A stretch of 35,434 nt of DNA, taken from positions 1 to 35,434 of the forward strand of contig JAUNJN010000025.1 in assembly GCA_030533235.1 (NCBI GenBank), read 5' to 3'. Shown piece by piece: positions 27,001-34,045 of the stretch. Within the stretch, counting starts at the first letter, position 1. Every line of letters begins with the position of its first letter. The DNA comes from Eubacteriales bacterium. Its GTDB lineage: Bacteria; Bacillota; Clostridia; Lachnospirales; Lachnospiraceae. Position numbers and translations under genes: made by a program. The notes under the pieces are model-generated. The model was not told the origin of the DNA. It saw only the letters and a program-made list of their open reading frames with translations, and searched no databases.

Positions 27001-27148
27001 TATTTGCCTGTTCATAGGCAGCACGAAGCTCCATAAATCCTTCCGCATCATCTTCCGGATTTACGGTCTGTAGTCTGCTTCGATAAGCCCGTTTTATTTC
27101 CTCTAATTTATTTGTTTGTTTAATTCCAAGTATACTCCAAATATCCAT
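24059..27148 (-). CDS. J-like domain and TPR-repeat protein, putative HscC partner
   Basis: A 1029-residue cytosolic protein without signal peptide. Residues 1-50 look like a J-domain: WSILGIKQTNKLEEIKRAYRSRL (helices I-II), then a loop and AEGFMELRAAYEQANKL (helix III). The HPD loop reads NPED (30-33), so the histidine needed to stimulate Hsp70 is changed. From about residue 200 to the end the protein is a series of many TPR-like helical repeats, for example LEKAIEMYEKALELDKNQLIANGRLGYIY, which I break here: LEKAIEMYEKALELDK, then ANGRLGYIYKKQG. A cluster CSGCFYSRC lies near the C-terminus. It overlaps hscC by 4 nt (ATGA). The TPR array probably gives client or complex binding. No exact function is known to me. 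Confidence 0.85.
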   Translation of the reverse strand: MDIWSILGIKQTNKLEEIKRAYRSRLQTVNPEDDAEGFMELRAAYEQANKLAVSSCATETKEDVSKLQSQIAAVYMDFSSRISEEAWRMLLDIDDFVALDTSMDAFTELMRYLMEHYNLPRRIWKLLVEQFDIRERKKELSEQFPADFLDYMINNSIYEDVLSYDCFSGDETDYDTFIENYYRLDASIRKREYEEQLKYLKVLEELDVSHPYLDVARIRRELQLMRDEADEKKSELTDLFQDRLAAIEKSAQTLHAMYPEDITIIHICGDLALVQNKLDQAKCYYDKSYALAPDLYVVKGKQAELLYSMGEYAKSRDLFLELLRINHYDNNVRAGMIRANVGLLQNYQKQLDENPEDAHTRIEMAWCYYQNYHFKEAVDILEGVVPVGKQVFELHNVRGRSYLCMGEYDRAREDFFIWKDAILGIDDNDCSEEDSKLRKRLPYVHFLIADCYLKQREYDEARKYLDVALATEHDEMVLACEAKCELEYKTGDFSACLDACESLLMRDDRSYIAYMFQAKSDYQLEYYKDALTSCEHAIALYPYVAEPYCLEAHIYLKAGQTEVAKQMLDRFRAFGIPSDELDYLDACILELDDKHEEIVCLLEKTLERTDCETSDMEAFDDIYMMLGFHLEKLDRLEKAIEMYEKALELDKNQLIANGRLGYIYKKQGNFNQALLSFERQLEIKKHPAYLIEQGILLEYFGEERKAFESYKETLAYDENNRFCLVRMGLILESSNKFQDAMNCFERAYKHTESRYEEERKSLLVYMARVLQITKQFDRSLRLYNQYMELYGSDADVVYDYTELLVRCGRGEEAIDILMAFFKKNNLQDEQVHACIRQFVGICGQEGKIKSVQELFDWLTKEGVTLSSKTYAAIGRAYFVNECYQEAVCFLEKAVTLDKDSKENYYSDLVEAVANKIHFRLKKMPDLLKHAQETYVDRKLSMPMDFIRLSRLLRCMGNLEKAMKVSDKALHVKRCSGCFYSRCHEALYEKALIYERKRDYDMAKMCLQEAIRLCGHHAVYEKRLKRINKK

Positions 27149-27204
27149 ATATACCTCTATACAACAATCCGTGACGTTTCATGTATTTTGCAAGAAAGTA
27201 AAAC

Positions 27205-27251
27205 AGCTGTCCCAACAAGCGAAGTATTACTTCGCTCGCACAAGGACAGCC
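27205..27251 (-). terminator. Two-level hairpin after icd, possible terminator
   Basis: An outer stem GCTGTCC (27206-27212) / GGACAGC (27244-27250) encloses an inner stem AGCGAAG / CTTCGCT (27218-27224 / 27230-27236). On the minus strand only GTTTTACTTT follows, so termination may be weak. It lies between icd and the J-like/TPR gene. Confidence 0.55.
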
Positions 27252-27293
27252 TTTCTGCACCAAAATAGTCCCAATCGGATGTAAATTGACAAA

Positions 27294-28502
27294 TTATAAC
27301 ATTGCTTCCAATGTTTCACGAATTGCCTTGATAAAATTCTCGCTGTTTAACACAGTAACATTCTCAAGTGTTGTAATGAGTGCCAAATCCTTTGTCATCT
27401 TTCCATCTTCAATCGTCTTAATCGTTGCCGCTTCCAGCTTATCCGCAAATGCAACAAGCTCCGGAATCTCATCCAGCTCACCCCTCTTACGAAGAGCGCC
27501 ACTCCATGCAAAAATTGTAGCAACAGAGTTTGTAGATGTCTCCTCACCCTTTAAATGCTTGTAATAATGTCTCTGAACCGTACCATGTGCAGCTTCGTAT
27601 TCATAGTTGCCGTCCGGTGATACGAGAACGGAAGTCATCATGGCAAGAGAACCAAATGCAGATGAAATCATATCACTCATAACATCACCGTCATAGTTCT
27701 TACATGCCCAAATGTAACCACCCTCTGACTTCATTACACGAGCTACCGCATCATCAATTAATGTATAGAAATACTCGATACCTGCGGCATCAAACTTCTC
27801 CTTATATTCCGCATCAAAAATGTCCTGAAAAATATCTTTAAATGTATGGTCATACTTTTTAGAGATAGTATCCTTTGTTGCAAACCAAAGTGTCTGCTTT
27901 GTATCAAGTGCATAGTTAAAGCAGCTTCTTGCAAAGCTTTCAATGGAACCGCAAATATTATGCATACCCTGTACAATACCTGCTTCCTTAAACTCGTGAA
28001 TGAGCTCGACCGTCTGTGTTCCATCTTCTGCTGTATATACGATTTCAGCCTTTCCCGGTCCCGGAATCTTCATCTCCGATCCCTTATATACATCCCCATA
28101 CGCATGTCTTGCAATAGTAATCGGCTTCTTCCAATTTTTTACACATGGCTCAATGCCCTTTACAACAATCGGTGCACGAAATACAGTACCATCCAAAATT
28201 GCACGGATGGTTCCGTTCGGGCTCTTCCACATTTCCTTTAAGTCATACTCTGTCATACGGGCAGCATTTGGAGTAATTGTTGCACACTTTACAGCAACGC
28301 CATATTTTTTCGTTGCATATGCAGAATCAAATGTCACCTGATCATCTGTTTCATTTCTATGTTCAAGACCAAGATCATAATACTCAGCCTTCAAATCAAC
28401 AAAAGGATAAATAAGCTCATCCTTAATCATCTTCCAAAGAATTCTTGTCATCTCGTCGCCATCCATTTCAACAAGTGGCGTCTTCATCATAATTTTCTCC
28501 AT
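27294..28502 (-). CDS. icd: NADP-dependent isocitrate dehydrogenase, dimeric eukaryote-like type
   Basis: A 402-residue enzyme that oxidises isocitrate to 2-oxoglutarate and CO2, supplying glutamate precursors and NADPH. The N-terminus [20 protein letters not shown], the segment [20 protein letters not shown] (isocitrate-binding serine and arginines) and [11 protein letters not shown] are those of the homodimeric subfamily found in eukaryotes and some bacteria, not of the E. coli type. The metal aspartates are in the [17 protein letters not shown] segment, and [14 protein letters not shown] precedes the cofactor site. The start has AGGAGGAG 7-8 nt upstream and its own promoter. It seems to be a single-gene unit. 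Confidence 0.95.
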   Translation of the reverse strand: MEKIMMKTPLVEMDGDEMTRILWKMIKDELIYPFVDLKAEYYDLGLEHRNETDDQVTFDSAYATKKYGVAVKCATITPNAARMTEYDLKEMWKSPNGTIRAILDGTVFRAPIVVKGIEPCVKNWKKPITIARHAYGDVYKGSEMKIPGPGKAEIVYTAEDGTQTVELIHEFKEAGIVQGMHNICGSIESFARSCFNYALDTKQTLWFATKDTISKKYDHTFKDIFQDIFDAEYKEKFDAAGIEYFYTLIDDAVARVMKSEGGYIWACKNYDGDVMSDMISSAFGSLAMMTSVLVSPDGNYEYEAAHGTVQRHYYKHLKGEETSTNSVATIFAWSGALRKRGELDEIPELVAFADKLEAATIKTIEDGKMTKDLALITTLENVTVLNSENFIKAIRETLEAML

Positions 28503-28546
28503 TTATGTACTCCTCCTTATTTCAATATTGCCTAAAACCATCTGTC

Positions 28547-28576
28547 ATTGTAGCATAAAGCTACGCCTTTACGCAA
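28547..28576 (-). promoter_or_regulatory. Sigma-A promoter for icd
   Basis: On the minus strand, TTGCGT (28571-28576), 18 nt, TACAAT (28547-28552), with an extended TG one base before the -10 box. The -35 box overlaps the end of the upstream HAD gene. Confidence 0.65.
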
Positions 28577-29366
28577 GAAGCTTTTCCTTTATTACTTTAA
28601 GTACACCTTGATTTTGCATCGTATCCGCAATATATTTTGCTGTGCGTTTTACTTCTTCTCTGGCACTTCCCACCGCATAGCTTTCCTTTGCACATTGAAG
28701 CATACCAATATCGTTGATATTGTCACCAAATACCATAACTTCATCACTTGAAACGCCGAGATGCTTCATTAAAAATGACAGACCTCCATCTTTGCCAACA
28801 TCAAACCGCATACAATCCACCCAATGAATCCCCGCAGGCGCAAGAAGGGCACGCTCCCTCCACTTGTCAAAAAACCATTTCTTTACATTACCTTCCGCAT
28901 CCGTCGGATGATAAATCGAAATCTTTACAATATCATCGTCAATCGAAAAAACATCCGGTACCTGCTTTATATCATAATGGTAGGAATCACGCATCCAGCA
29001 AAACAGTTCATCTGCACCTTCGCGCACATACGCATAATCCCTTCCGCAAAGCATAGGCTCTGCATCTTTTATTTTAAGAATATCCGACACGATTGACAAA
29101 ATCAGTTCTTTATCCATTGACTGCTTCATTAATGTCTCTCCATTTGAACCACGTACAAATCCGCCATTGTCCGGTATGTAAAATATATCCGAGGCAACCG
29201 GCGCAAACAAACGACGAAGACTTGCATATTGTCTTCCGCTCGCTGCAGCAAACACAATATTTTTTTTCTTTAATTTCCGAATTATTTCATACATTTCGGG
29301 ATTCAGATCAAAGGTTCCGTCCGCAACCAATGTTCCGTCCACATCACTTGCAACAAGTTTTATCAT
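28569..29366 (-). CDS. Cof-type HAD-superfamily phosphatase (second copy)
   Basis: A 265-residue HAD phosphatase. I start it at the ATG of MIKLVASDVDGTLV (29366), with AAAGGTGG 7 nt upstream. A longer frame to 29450 adds 28 residues unlike the family. Motif I is SDVDGTLVADGTF, the AAASGRQYASLRRLF segment is motif II, and motif IV is VFGDNINDIGMLQCA, followed by YAVGSAREEVKRTAKYI. The type C2 cap lies between. It is distinct from the HAD protein at 2361-3164, with limited similarity beyond the motifs. The substrate is unknown; sugar phosphates are common for this branch. It appears to be monocistronic. Confidence 0.92.
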   Translation of the reverse strand: MIKLVASDVDGTLVADGTFDLNPEMYEIIRKLKKKNIVFAAASGRQYASLRRLFAPVASDIFYIPDNGGFVRGSNGETLMKQSMDKELILSIVSDILKIKDAEPMLCGRDYAYVREGADELFCWMRDSYHYDIKQVPDVFSIDDDIVKISIYHPTDAEGNVKKWFFDKWRERALLAPAGIHWVDCMRFDVGKDGGLSFLMKHLGVSSDEVMVFGDNINDIGMLQCAKESYAVGSAREEVKRTAKYIADTMQNQGVLKVIKEKLLA

Positions 29367-29457
29367 TTTATATCCACCTTTACTACTATACATATCACGC
29401 ATAACAACAATCTGTATCCTATCATATTTGCCAAAAACCGACAAGCACATAACCTAC

Positions 29458-29486
29458 TTGCACATAGCTATAAAACCCGATATAAT
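29458..29486 (+). promoter_or_regulatory. Sigma-A promoter for the plus-strand membrane protein
   Basis: TTGCAC (29458-29463), 17 nt, TATAAT (29481-29486). It lies 36 nt before the ATG at 29523. Confidence 0.82.
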
Positions 29487-29522
29487 GACATTGATTCACA
29501 GAATTAACGAAAGGAGATGCCC

Positions 29523-29981
29523 ATGAGCTACACATATACCGTACCAAAGCGTCGCGCCAATCGCGTTTCATATCGAATTTTAGGTGGCGTATTTGTTGCC
29601 ATTTCCGTCTTGCAATTTGTTTTACTTACAACAAACCATATCAAACATATGTTACTTACGTTCATGTTTGCTTTTGTTCTTATGGTTTATGGTTTATACC
29701 TCATTACATCTTCATTTCGAAAACAGGCATTTGATATTACCTATCGTTTTGATGATAAAGGCATGTTGGTTACCCACCGCTATGGTGCAAAGCAATACAG
29801 CTTTGATGACATAGAGTTCATCACCATGGTCATTCCGGATGCAAGTCTTATCTATTATATGTTAAATATCAAAGCCGGTCGTGATGTATATACGATTCCT
29901 TTTACTATGAAAAAAGATTATTGCGAAGCAATCTATGAATTTGTGAACAATCGTATCAAGAAAGACAACGAGCATGAATAA
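29523..29981 (+). CDS. Small membrane protein, YcxB-like
   Basis: A 152-residue protein I cannot name. I use the ATG at 29523 because AGGAG (29512-29516) is 6 nt upstream; an ATG at 29517 is too close to this site. Residues about 18-38 (ILGGVFVAISVLQFVLL) and 43-63 (MLLTFMFAFVLMVYGLYLI) are two membrane helices. The rest is a cytosolic beta-rich part, with FDITYRFDDKGMLVTHRYG, SFDDIEFITMV and YTIPFTMKKDY, a pattern like the YcxB-type or bacterial PH-like domain. It has its own promoter and a terminator, so it is a single-gene unit opposed to its neighbours. The YcxB resemblance is by eye only. Confidence 0.85.
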   Translation: MSYTYTVPKRRANRVSYRILGGVFVAISVLQFVLLTTNHIKHMLLTFMFAFVLMVYGLYLITSSFRKQAFDITYRFDDKGMLVTHRYGAKQYSFDDIEFITMVIPDASLIYYMLNIKAGRDVYTIPFTMKKDYCEAIYEFVNNRIKKDNEHE

Positions 29982-30017
29982 AAAATGCGTTCCCAAAACC
30001 GGGAACGCATTTTTTTA
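29980..30017. terminator. Bidirectional terminator between the membrane protein gene and htpG
   Basis: Stem AAAAAATGCGTTCCC (29980-29994) pairs with GGGAACGCATTTTTT (30001-30015) around AAAACC. The T-runs on both strands suit both convergent genes. Confidence 0.92.
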
Positions 30018-30034
30018 TTTGTATTTCTATAAGC

Positions 30035-32011
30035 TTAAATCAGCATACCAAGTATCTCATTACTACGTGCTACAAACGCTGTCATCTCTTCAGAAGAGAG
30101 CGGCTTATTTGCAAGCACCGCAAGATCATATAACTGGCAGCAAATTGTATTTACATGCTCTCCTTCAGGATTTTCCAACACATACTTCACAAGTTTATTT
30201 CCGGCATTTAATACAAGGGTTTCTCCTTCTGCACCGAACATATTCGGATCCATGCCGGGCATGCTGTACATACGCATCATCTCTGCCATTCTTCTGGATT
30301 CCTCTGACAGTGTGAGCATAGAGGACACCGCCTCATTCTTCAAATTTTCAACTTTGATTGTAAGCTTTTCTTTTCCGGTTGCCTTCTTGAAGATTTCAGA
30401 CAGTTTTTCTGTATATTCTTTTGTCTGCTCCTCGGTAAGGGCTTCACCTACAAAGTTTTCTGACAAGTCTGCATCAATTCGCAGGAATTTTACATTTTCG
30501 TTTTTACCCTCCAAATGTGTAATGTATGCATTATCGATGTTATGTGTCAGATAAACCGCATCCATGCCCTCTTCTTTAAACATCTTAATGTACTGAGACT
30601 GTGCCTGCTCGTCTGTAACATAAAATACTTTGTTTTCGTACTTTTCCTTACCTGCCTCAAGATATTCCGGTAATGTAACGTACTTGTCCTCCAAATTCTT
30701 GAATAGCATGTAATCTGTCATCTTCTCACAGAACTTCTCGTCACGAATGCAGCCAAACTTGATAAACGGAGAAATATCATCCCAATATTTCTCATATTCT
30801 TCTTTTTCTGTTTTACACATACCGGAAAGTTTATCTGCAACCTTCTTTGTGATGTAATCGGAAATCTTCTTTACAAATCCGTCATTTTGTAATGCACTTC
30901 TTGATACATTGAGCGGAAGATCCGGGCAATCGATAACACCCTTCAAAAGAAGTAAGAATTCCGGAATAACCTCCTTGATGTTATCTGCGATAAATACCTG
31001 ATTGTTGTAAAGCTTGATTGTCCCCTCTAACTGATCATACTGTGTATTCACCTTCGGGAAGTACAAAATACCCTTAATGTTGAACGGATAATCCATATTT
31101 AAATGAATCCAGAACAATGGCTTCTTAAAGTCAAGGAATACCTTCTGATAAAACTCGATGTATTCTTCTTCCGTACAATCCTTCGCATTTTTCATCCAAA
31201 GCGGATGTGTATCGTTTAACGGCTTCGGTCCCTTGTCTTCCGGTGTCTCATCCTCAGTTTCCTTTGCATCGTCAGTCTTCTTTGGTTCATCACCTACCAA
31301 ATCATCTTCCTCGGTTGTGTCAACCTCAATAACCTTCTTTTTGTCTTCCGCAGCCTTCTTCGCTGCTTCCTCCTCCATCTTATCTTCATTGATAAAATAG
31401 ATATTGTATGGCATAAACGCACAATACTTTTGAATAACCTCACGCACACGATACTCGTTAGCAAATTCAAAGCTTTCCTCGTTTAAATACAAGGTAATTG
31501 CAGTACCTCTCGTGTCATCATCGCTTTCAGACATTGTAAATTCTGTACCGCCGTCACACTCCCAGAATACAGGCCGCGCATCCTTCTTGTAAGAACATGT
31601 CTCGATTGTAACCTTATCTGCAACCATAAACGCTGAATAAAAACCAAGACCAAAATGTCCGATAATTTGATCCTCATTTGTCTTATCCTTATACGTATTG
31701 ATAAAATCTGTCGCACCGGAAAATGCGATCTGATTGATATATTTATCAACCTCCTCAGCCGTCATACCAATACCGTTATCTACAAATGTAAGAGTCTTAT
31801 CCTTTGCAGATGCATAGACCTCAATCTTGTACTCTTCACCTTCTGCTTCCTCATACTCACCCATAAGTGAAAGCTTATGAAGCTTTGTAATTGCGTCACA
31901 TCCGTTGGAAATTAACTCACGAATAAAAATGTCATGGTCGGAATACAACCATTTTTTTATAATAGGGAATATGTTTTCGCTGTTAATTGATAATGAACCT
32001 TGTTTCTCCAT
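30035..32011 (-). CDS. htpG: Hsp90 chaperone HtpG with acidic linker
   Basis: A 658-residue ATP-dependent chaperone dimer. The N-terminal ATPase has RELISNGCDAITKL (31-44), VDNGIGMT (77-84), IAFSGATDF and GHFGLGFYSAFMVAD (118-132). The middle domain begins near HPLWMKNAKDCTEEEYIEFY (269-288), and the C-terminal dimerisation domain follows. Between N and middle domains, residues about 211-265 form a charged segment rich in Glu, Asp and Lys (EVDTTEEDDLVGDEPKKTDD). Typical bacterial HtpG has only a short linker here, so this one resembles the charged linker of eukaryotic Hsp90. The start has AGGAGG 9 nt upstream. A strong promoter and a perfect CIRCE lie upstream, so HrcA control of heat-shock expression is likely. 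Confidence 0.97.
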   Translation of the reverse strand: MEKQGSLSINSENIFPIIKKWLYSDHDIFIRELISNGCDAITKLHKLSLMGEYEEAEGEEYKIEVYASAKDKTLTFVDNGIGMTAEEVDKYINQIAFSGATDFINTYKDKTNEDQIIGHFGLGFYSAFMVADKVTIETCSYKKDARPVFWECDGGTEFTMSESDDDTRGTAITLYLNEESFEFANEYRVREVIQKYCAFMPYNIYFINEDKMEEEAAKKAAEDKKKVIEVDTTEEDDLVGDEPKKTDDAKETEDETPEDKGPKPLNDTHPLWMKNAKDCTEEEYIEFYQKVFLDFKKPLFWIHLNMDYPFNIKGILYFPKVNTQYDQLEGTIKLYNNQVFIADNIKEVIPEFLLLLKGVIDCPDLPLNVSRSALQNDGFVKKISDYITKKVADKLSGMCKTEKEEYEKYWDDISPFIKFGCIRDEKFCEKMTDYMLFKNLEDKYVTLPEYLEAGKEKYENKVFYVTDEQAQSQYIKMFKEEGMDAVYLTHNIDNAYITHLEGKNENVKFLRIDADLSENFVGEALTEEQTKEYTEKLSEIFKKATGKEKLTIKVENLKNEAVSSMLTLSEESRRMAEMMRMYSMPGMDPNMFGAEGETLVLNAGNKLVKYVLENPEGEHVNTICCQLYDLAVLANKPLSSEEMTAFVARSNEILGMLI

Positions 32012-32034
32012 TGAATAAAACCTCCTATAATGTA

Positions 32035-32056
32035 GCTTTTATCCCTCAATAAAAGC
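32035..32056 (-). other. Hairpin in the htpG 5' leader
   Basis: GCTTTTAT / ATAAAAGC stems of 8 bp around a 6-nt loop, in the roughly 80-nt leader, 8 nt before the AGGAGG site. It does not cover the ribosome site in this simple fold, but it could affect mRNA stability or translation. Confidence 0.5.
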
Positions 32057-32099
32057 ATAATACTTATGAATTTCGCGTCCTCTACTACGCCATACACTC

Positions 32100-32128
32100 A
32101 TAATAATACCTTAAAATAGCAATGTCAA
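32100..32128 (-). promoter_or_regulatory. Sigma-A promoter for htpG
   Basis: On the minus strand, consensus TTGACA (32123-32128), 17 nt, TATTAT (32100-32105). The -35 box starts 7 nt after the CIRCE element. Confidence 0.9.
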
Positions 32129-32135
32129 GAAAAAA

Positions 32136-32162
32136 TTAGCACTCATCTACAAAGAGTGCTAA
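32136..32162. promoter_or_regulatory. CIRCE operator (HrcA-binding site) for htpG
   Basis: TTAGCACTC-N9-GAGTGCTAA is a perfect match to the CIRCE consensus, the operator of the heat-shock repressor HrcA. It lies directly upstream of the htpG promoter. On the minus strand the same inverted repeat is followed by TTTTTTC and lies 7 nt after the stop of the upstream gene, so it could also act as that operon's terminator. Confidence 0.95.
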
Positions 32163-32169
32163 TAATACG

Positions 32170-32643
32170 CTAAATATAATATTTTTCTACTGTTTCATCC
32201 CAAATATGTTCTAAACTTTTATCCATTGTGAACACCTTCATCGACGTTCCGGTCGTAACAGACAATGCGCCATCCTCATATATGATATTCATAAACAGTG
32301 CCCCTACATCCGATGAATCCATCGGCAAATGATTCATTTCCACAAGTCTTGTGATATTGTCTCGATTAAACATAAGAACAATCTTGAATCGAAGCGGAAG
32401 TCTTGTTCCCTTCATAAAATCAAATATCGTTTGTTTCATATCCTTCCACATGACATATTCGGTGTCGGGAATCATTGCTTCATCCGTTTCCCCTTCATAA
32501 AACTCATAATGTATTTTACCGTTCACATAATAGTCCACTGCCGTTTTTACGCGCGCATCAAACAAATAAAAACTATCAAATTTTTCTTGTACAAGCAGCT
32601 CGTTCATAAACAGCTTGACATCCTCAATTGAAAAACTCTTCAT
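32170..32643 (-). CDS. DUF5721-like protein
   Basis: A 157-residue soluble protein of unknown function. It resembles the DUF5721 proteins found mainly in Lachnospiraceae: MKSFSIEDVKLFMNELLVQE at the N-terminus, FDSFYLFDARVKTAVDYYVN, and later LPLRFKIVLMFNRDN and ALFMNIIYEDGALSVTTGTS. There is no signal peptide, membrane segment or catalytic motif that I can recognise. It is the last gene of a three-gene unit, 6 nt after the transglutaminase-like gene, and is followed within 7 nt by the CIRCE hairpin. The family assignment is from memory of its pattern. Its conserved closeness to the upstream gene could link it to an envelope or stress function, but this is inference. Confidence 0.85.
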   Translation of the reverse strand: MKSFSIEDVKLFMNELLVQEKFDSFYLFDARVKTAVDYYVNGKIHYEFYEGETDEAMIPDTEYVMWKDMKQTIFDFMKGTRLPLRFKIVLMFNRDNITRLVEMNHLPMDSSDVGALFMNIIYEDGALSVTTGTSMKVFTMDKSLEHIWDETVEKYYI

Positions 32644-32649
32644 ATTCGA

Positions 32650-33738
32650 CTAGTCCCTTTGATTTAAATAAATGATTAGATACCGGTAATCCCCGTACGG
32701 CTCCGGATATGAGCTCATTTTATAATACATGAGATCCGGTATATCCTGCAAAAAATCATAGCTGTATGCATCCGTGTAATCAGAAAGCAACACCTCGATA
32801 GTCGCCCCGCTGTCCCAGGATGCCTGATACTTTACTTCATTAACAAACTGATTGTAATCACAGACGAGTCCATTTAGCACAAAATAATTTTTATCAAGAT
32901 CGTTGCACGGTTCATAACCATCCGACTCCCATATGTGCGTATCATCCATAACATCATCCGAAACATTAAAATACATATGTCCGGCGAAGCTTCCCCGGTC
33001 CGGAACCGGATCATCCCAGGTTGCATCTACCTGATACCATTTATCATCCAGTCTGACACGATTCCATGCATGAAGCTCACCGCCCGCCGTACCTGTCATG
33101 ATCGCATTCTCAATATCACAGCAAGACAACAAAAGCGCCATGGCCTCTGCGTATCCGTTACATACCGCTTTTTTATGTACAAGCGCACCGTACGATGTAA
33201 ATGCATAGTCCTTTGCATATTCCATATAACCGTATTCACAATTAGTGACCAAATAATCATGAATTGCCAGTTCCTTCTCATAATCCGACATACCGGGTGT
33301 AATAATCGTTGAAAGAATATCCTCAACCTTATCATAAAGTTCCACTGCATCCGGCCGGTCTCCCGGCATTTTTTCACCGGTTGTATAATACCTATACACA
33401 TAATAGTTATCGGAAATCTCATACTTTAATCGAATCCGCATACCGCCTCTTGTTTTCTCCAGTACGGAAAACTGACCGACAGAGCCATTCATACTGCAAA
33501 CATAATTATTGATTGTTTTTAATTCTTCCTCCGAGATTCCTTTTATATAAAAGGTTCCGTGCATCTTACCCTCATCAATCTGCCGACTCACAAGCATCGT
33601 AAGTGTCTCCATATCATAAGCAGTCTCTTCCGGATGCATTTTGGAACCAATCTCCCAACCATAAAAATAGTAACCAAGTATAACAGCCACAGCAAGAATC
33701 GGTATTATCCAGAAGATGCGACCTCGTTCCCTTTTCAT
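32650..33738 (-). CDS. Membrane-anchored transglutaminase-like protein
   Basis: A 362-residue protein with an N-terminal signal anchor (IFWIIPILAVAVILGYYFYG, residues 8-27) and an extracellular transglutaminase-like domain of the papain-type fold. The triad is visible: Cys193 in KKAVCNGYAEAM, His223 in GELHAWNRVRL and Asp238 in YQVDATWDD. Such domains in bacteria act as proteases, peptidoglycan-remodelling or cross-linking enzymes; which one applies here is not known. The segment before the domain (about 30-130) looks like an alpha/beta accessory region. It starts 2 nt after the small membrane protein gene and is followed 6 nt later by the DUF5721-like gene, forming one operon. Confidence 0.9.
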   Translation of the reverse strand: MKRERGRIFWIIPILAVAVILGYYFYGWEIGSKMHPEETAYDMETLTMLVSRQIDEGKMHGTFYIKGISEEELKTINNYVCSMNGSVGQFSVLEKTRGGMRIRLKYEISDNYYVYRYYTTGEKMPGDRPDAVELYDKVEDILSTIITPGMSDYEKELAIHDYLVTNCEYGYMEYAKDYAFTSYGALVHKKAVCNGYAEAMALLLSCCDIENAIMTGTAGGELHAWNRVRLDDKWYQVDATWDDPVPDRGSFAGHMYFNVSDDVMDDTHIWESDGYEPCNDLDKNYFVLNGLVCDYNQFVNEVKYQASWDSGATIEVLLSDYTDAYSYDFLQDIPDLMYYKMSSYPEPYGDYRYLIIYLNQRD

Positions 33739-33740
33739 GA

Positions 33741-33932
33741 CTATTCCTCCATATCCTGACTGTCGTCATCAACCTCATCTTCCGGTGTATCCTCTGACTG
33801 AAATGAGGATTTTTTCCCAACAATCAGAAGAACCGCCAACAATACGATCGAAACAATCAAGCAGATTGCTACAAATATCGGTTTACTGTCATCTCCCGTT
33901 GCAACGGTCAACATTGCAAAATAATCCGTCAT
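33741..33932 (-). CDS. Small single-pass membrane protein resembling a sortase-anchor tail
   Basis: A 63-residue protein with one membrane helix (PIFVAICLIVSIVLLAVLLIVG, which I split: PIFVAICLIVSIV and LLAVLLIVG), a KK stop signal and a strongly acidic C-terminal tail (EDTPEDEVDDDSQDMEE). The part ATGDDSKP just before the helix recalls the LPxTGD-S-P start of cell-wall anchor domains, but the Leu-Pro is absent and the tail is acidic and long, so sorting by sortase is doubtful. The ribosome site AAGGGGGA is strong, 8 nt before the ATG. It is the first gene of the transglutaminase operon. It may be a regulatory or scaffold peptide for that protein. No family is known to me. Confidence 0.75.
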   Translation of the reverse strand: MTDYFAMLTVATGDDSKPIFVAICLIVSIVLLAVLLIVGKKSSFQSEDTPEDEVDDDSQDMEE

Positions 33933-33975
33933 CTACACATATCCCCCTTCAAAATTTACGTCTGAACACTTCTAT

Positions 33976-34004
33976 ATTTTAATGGATAAACAAGCGAATA
34001 GCAA
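33976..34004 (-). promoter_or_regulatory. Probable sigma-A promoter for the transglutaminase operon
   Basis: On the minus strand, TTGCTA (33999-34004), 17 nt, TAAAAT (33976-33981). It lies 44 nt before the ATG of the small membrane protein, in the gap divergent from sigG. Confidence 0.55.
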
Positions 34005-34045
34005 CCATAAAATACCTCCTTCGTTTCTGAATAGAATCTTACGCA

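Noticed and set aside
32035-32056. RNA thermometer before htpG
   Set aside because: The 8-bp hairpin does not pair with the AGGAGG site in the simple fold, and CIRCE already explains heat control; I keep it only as a leader hairpin.
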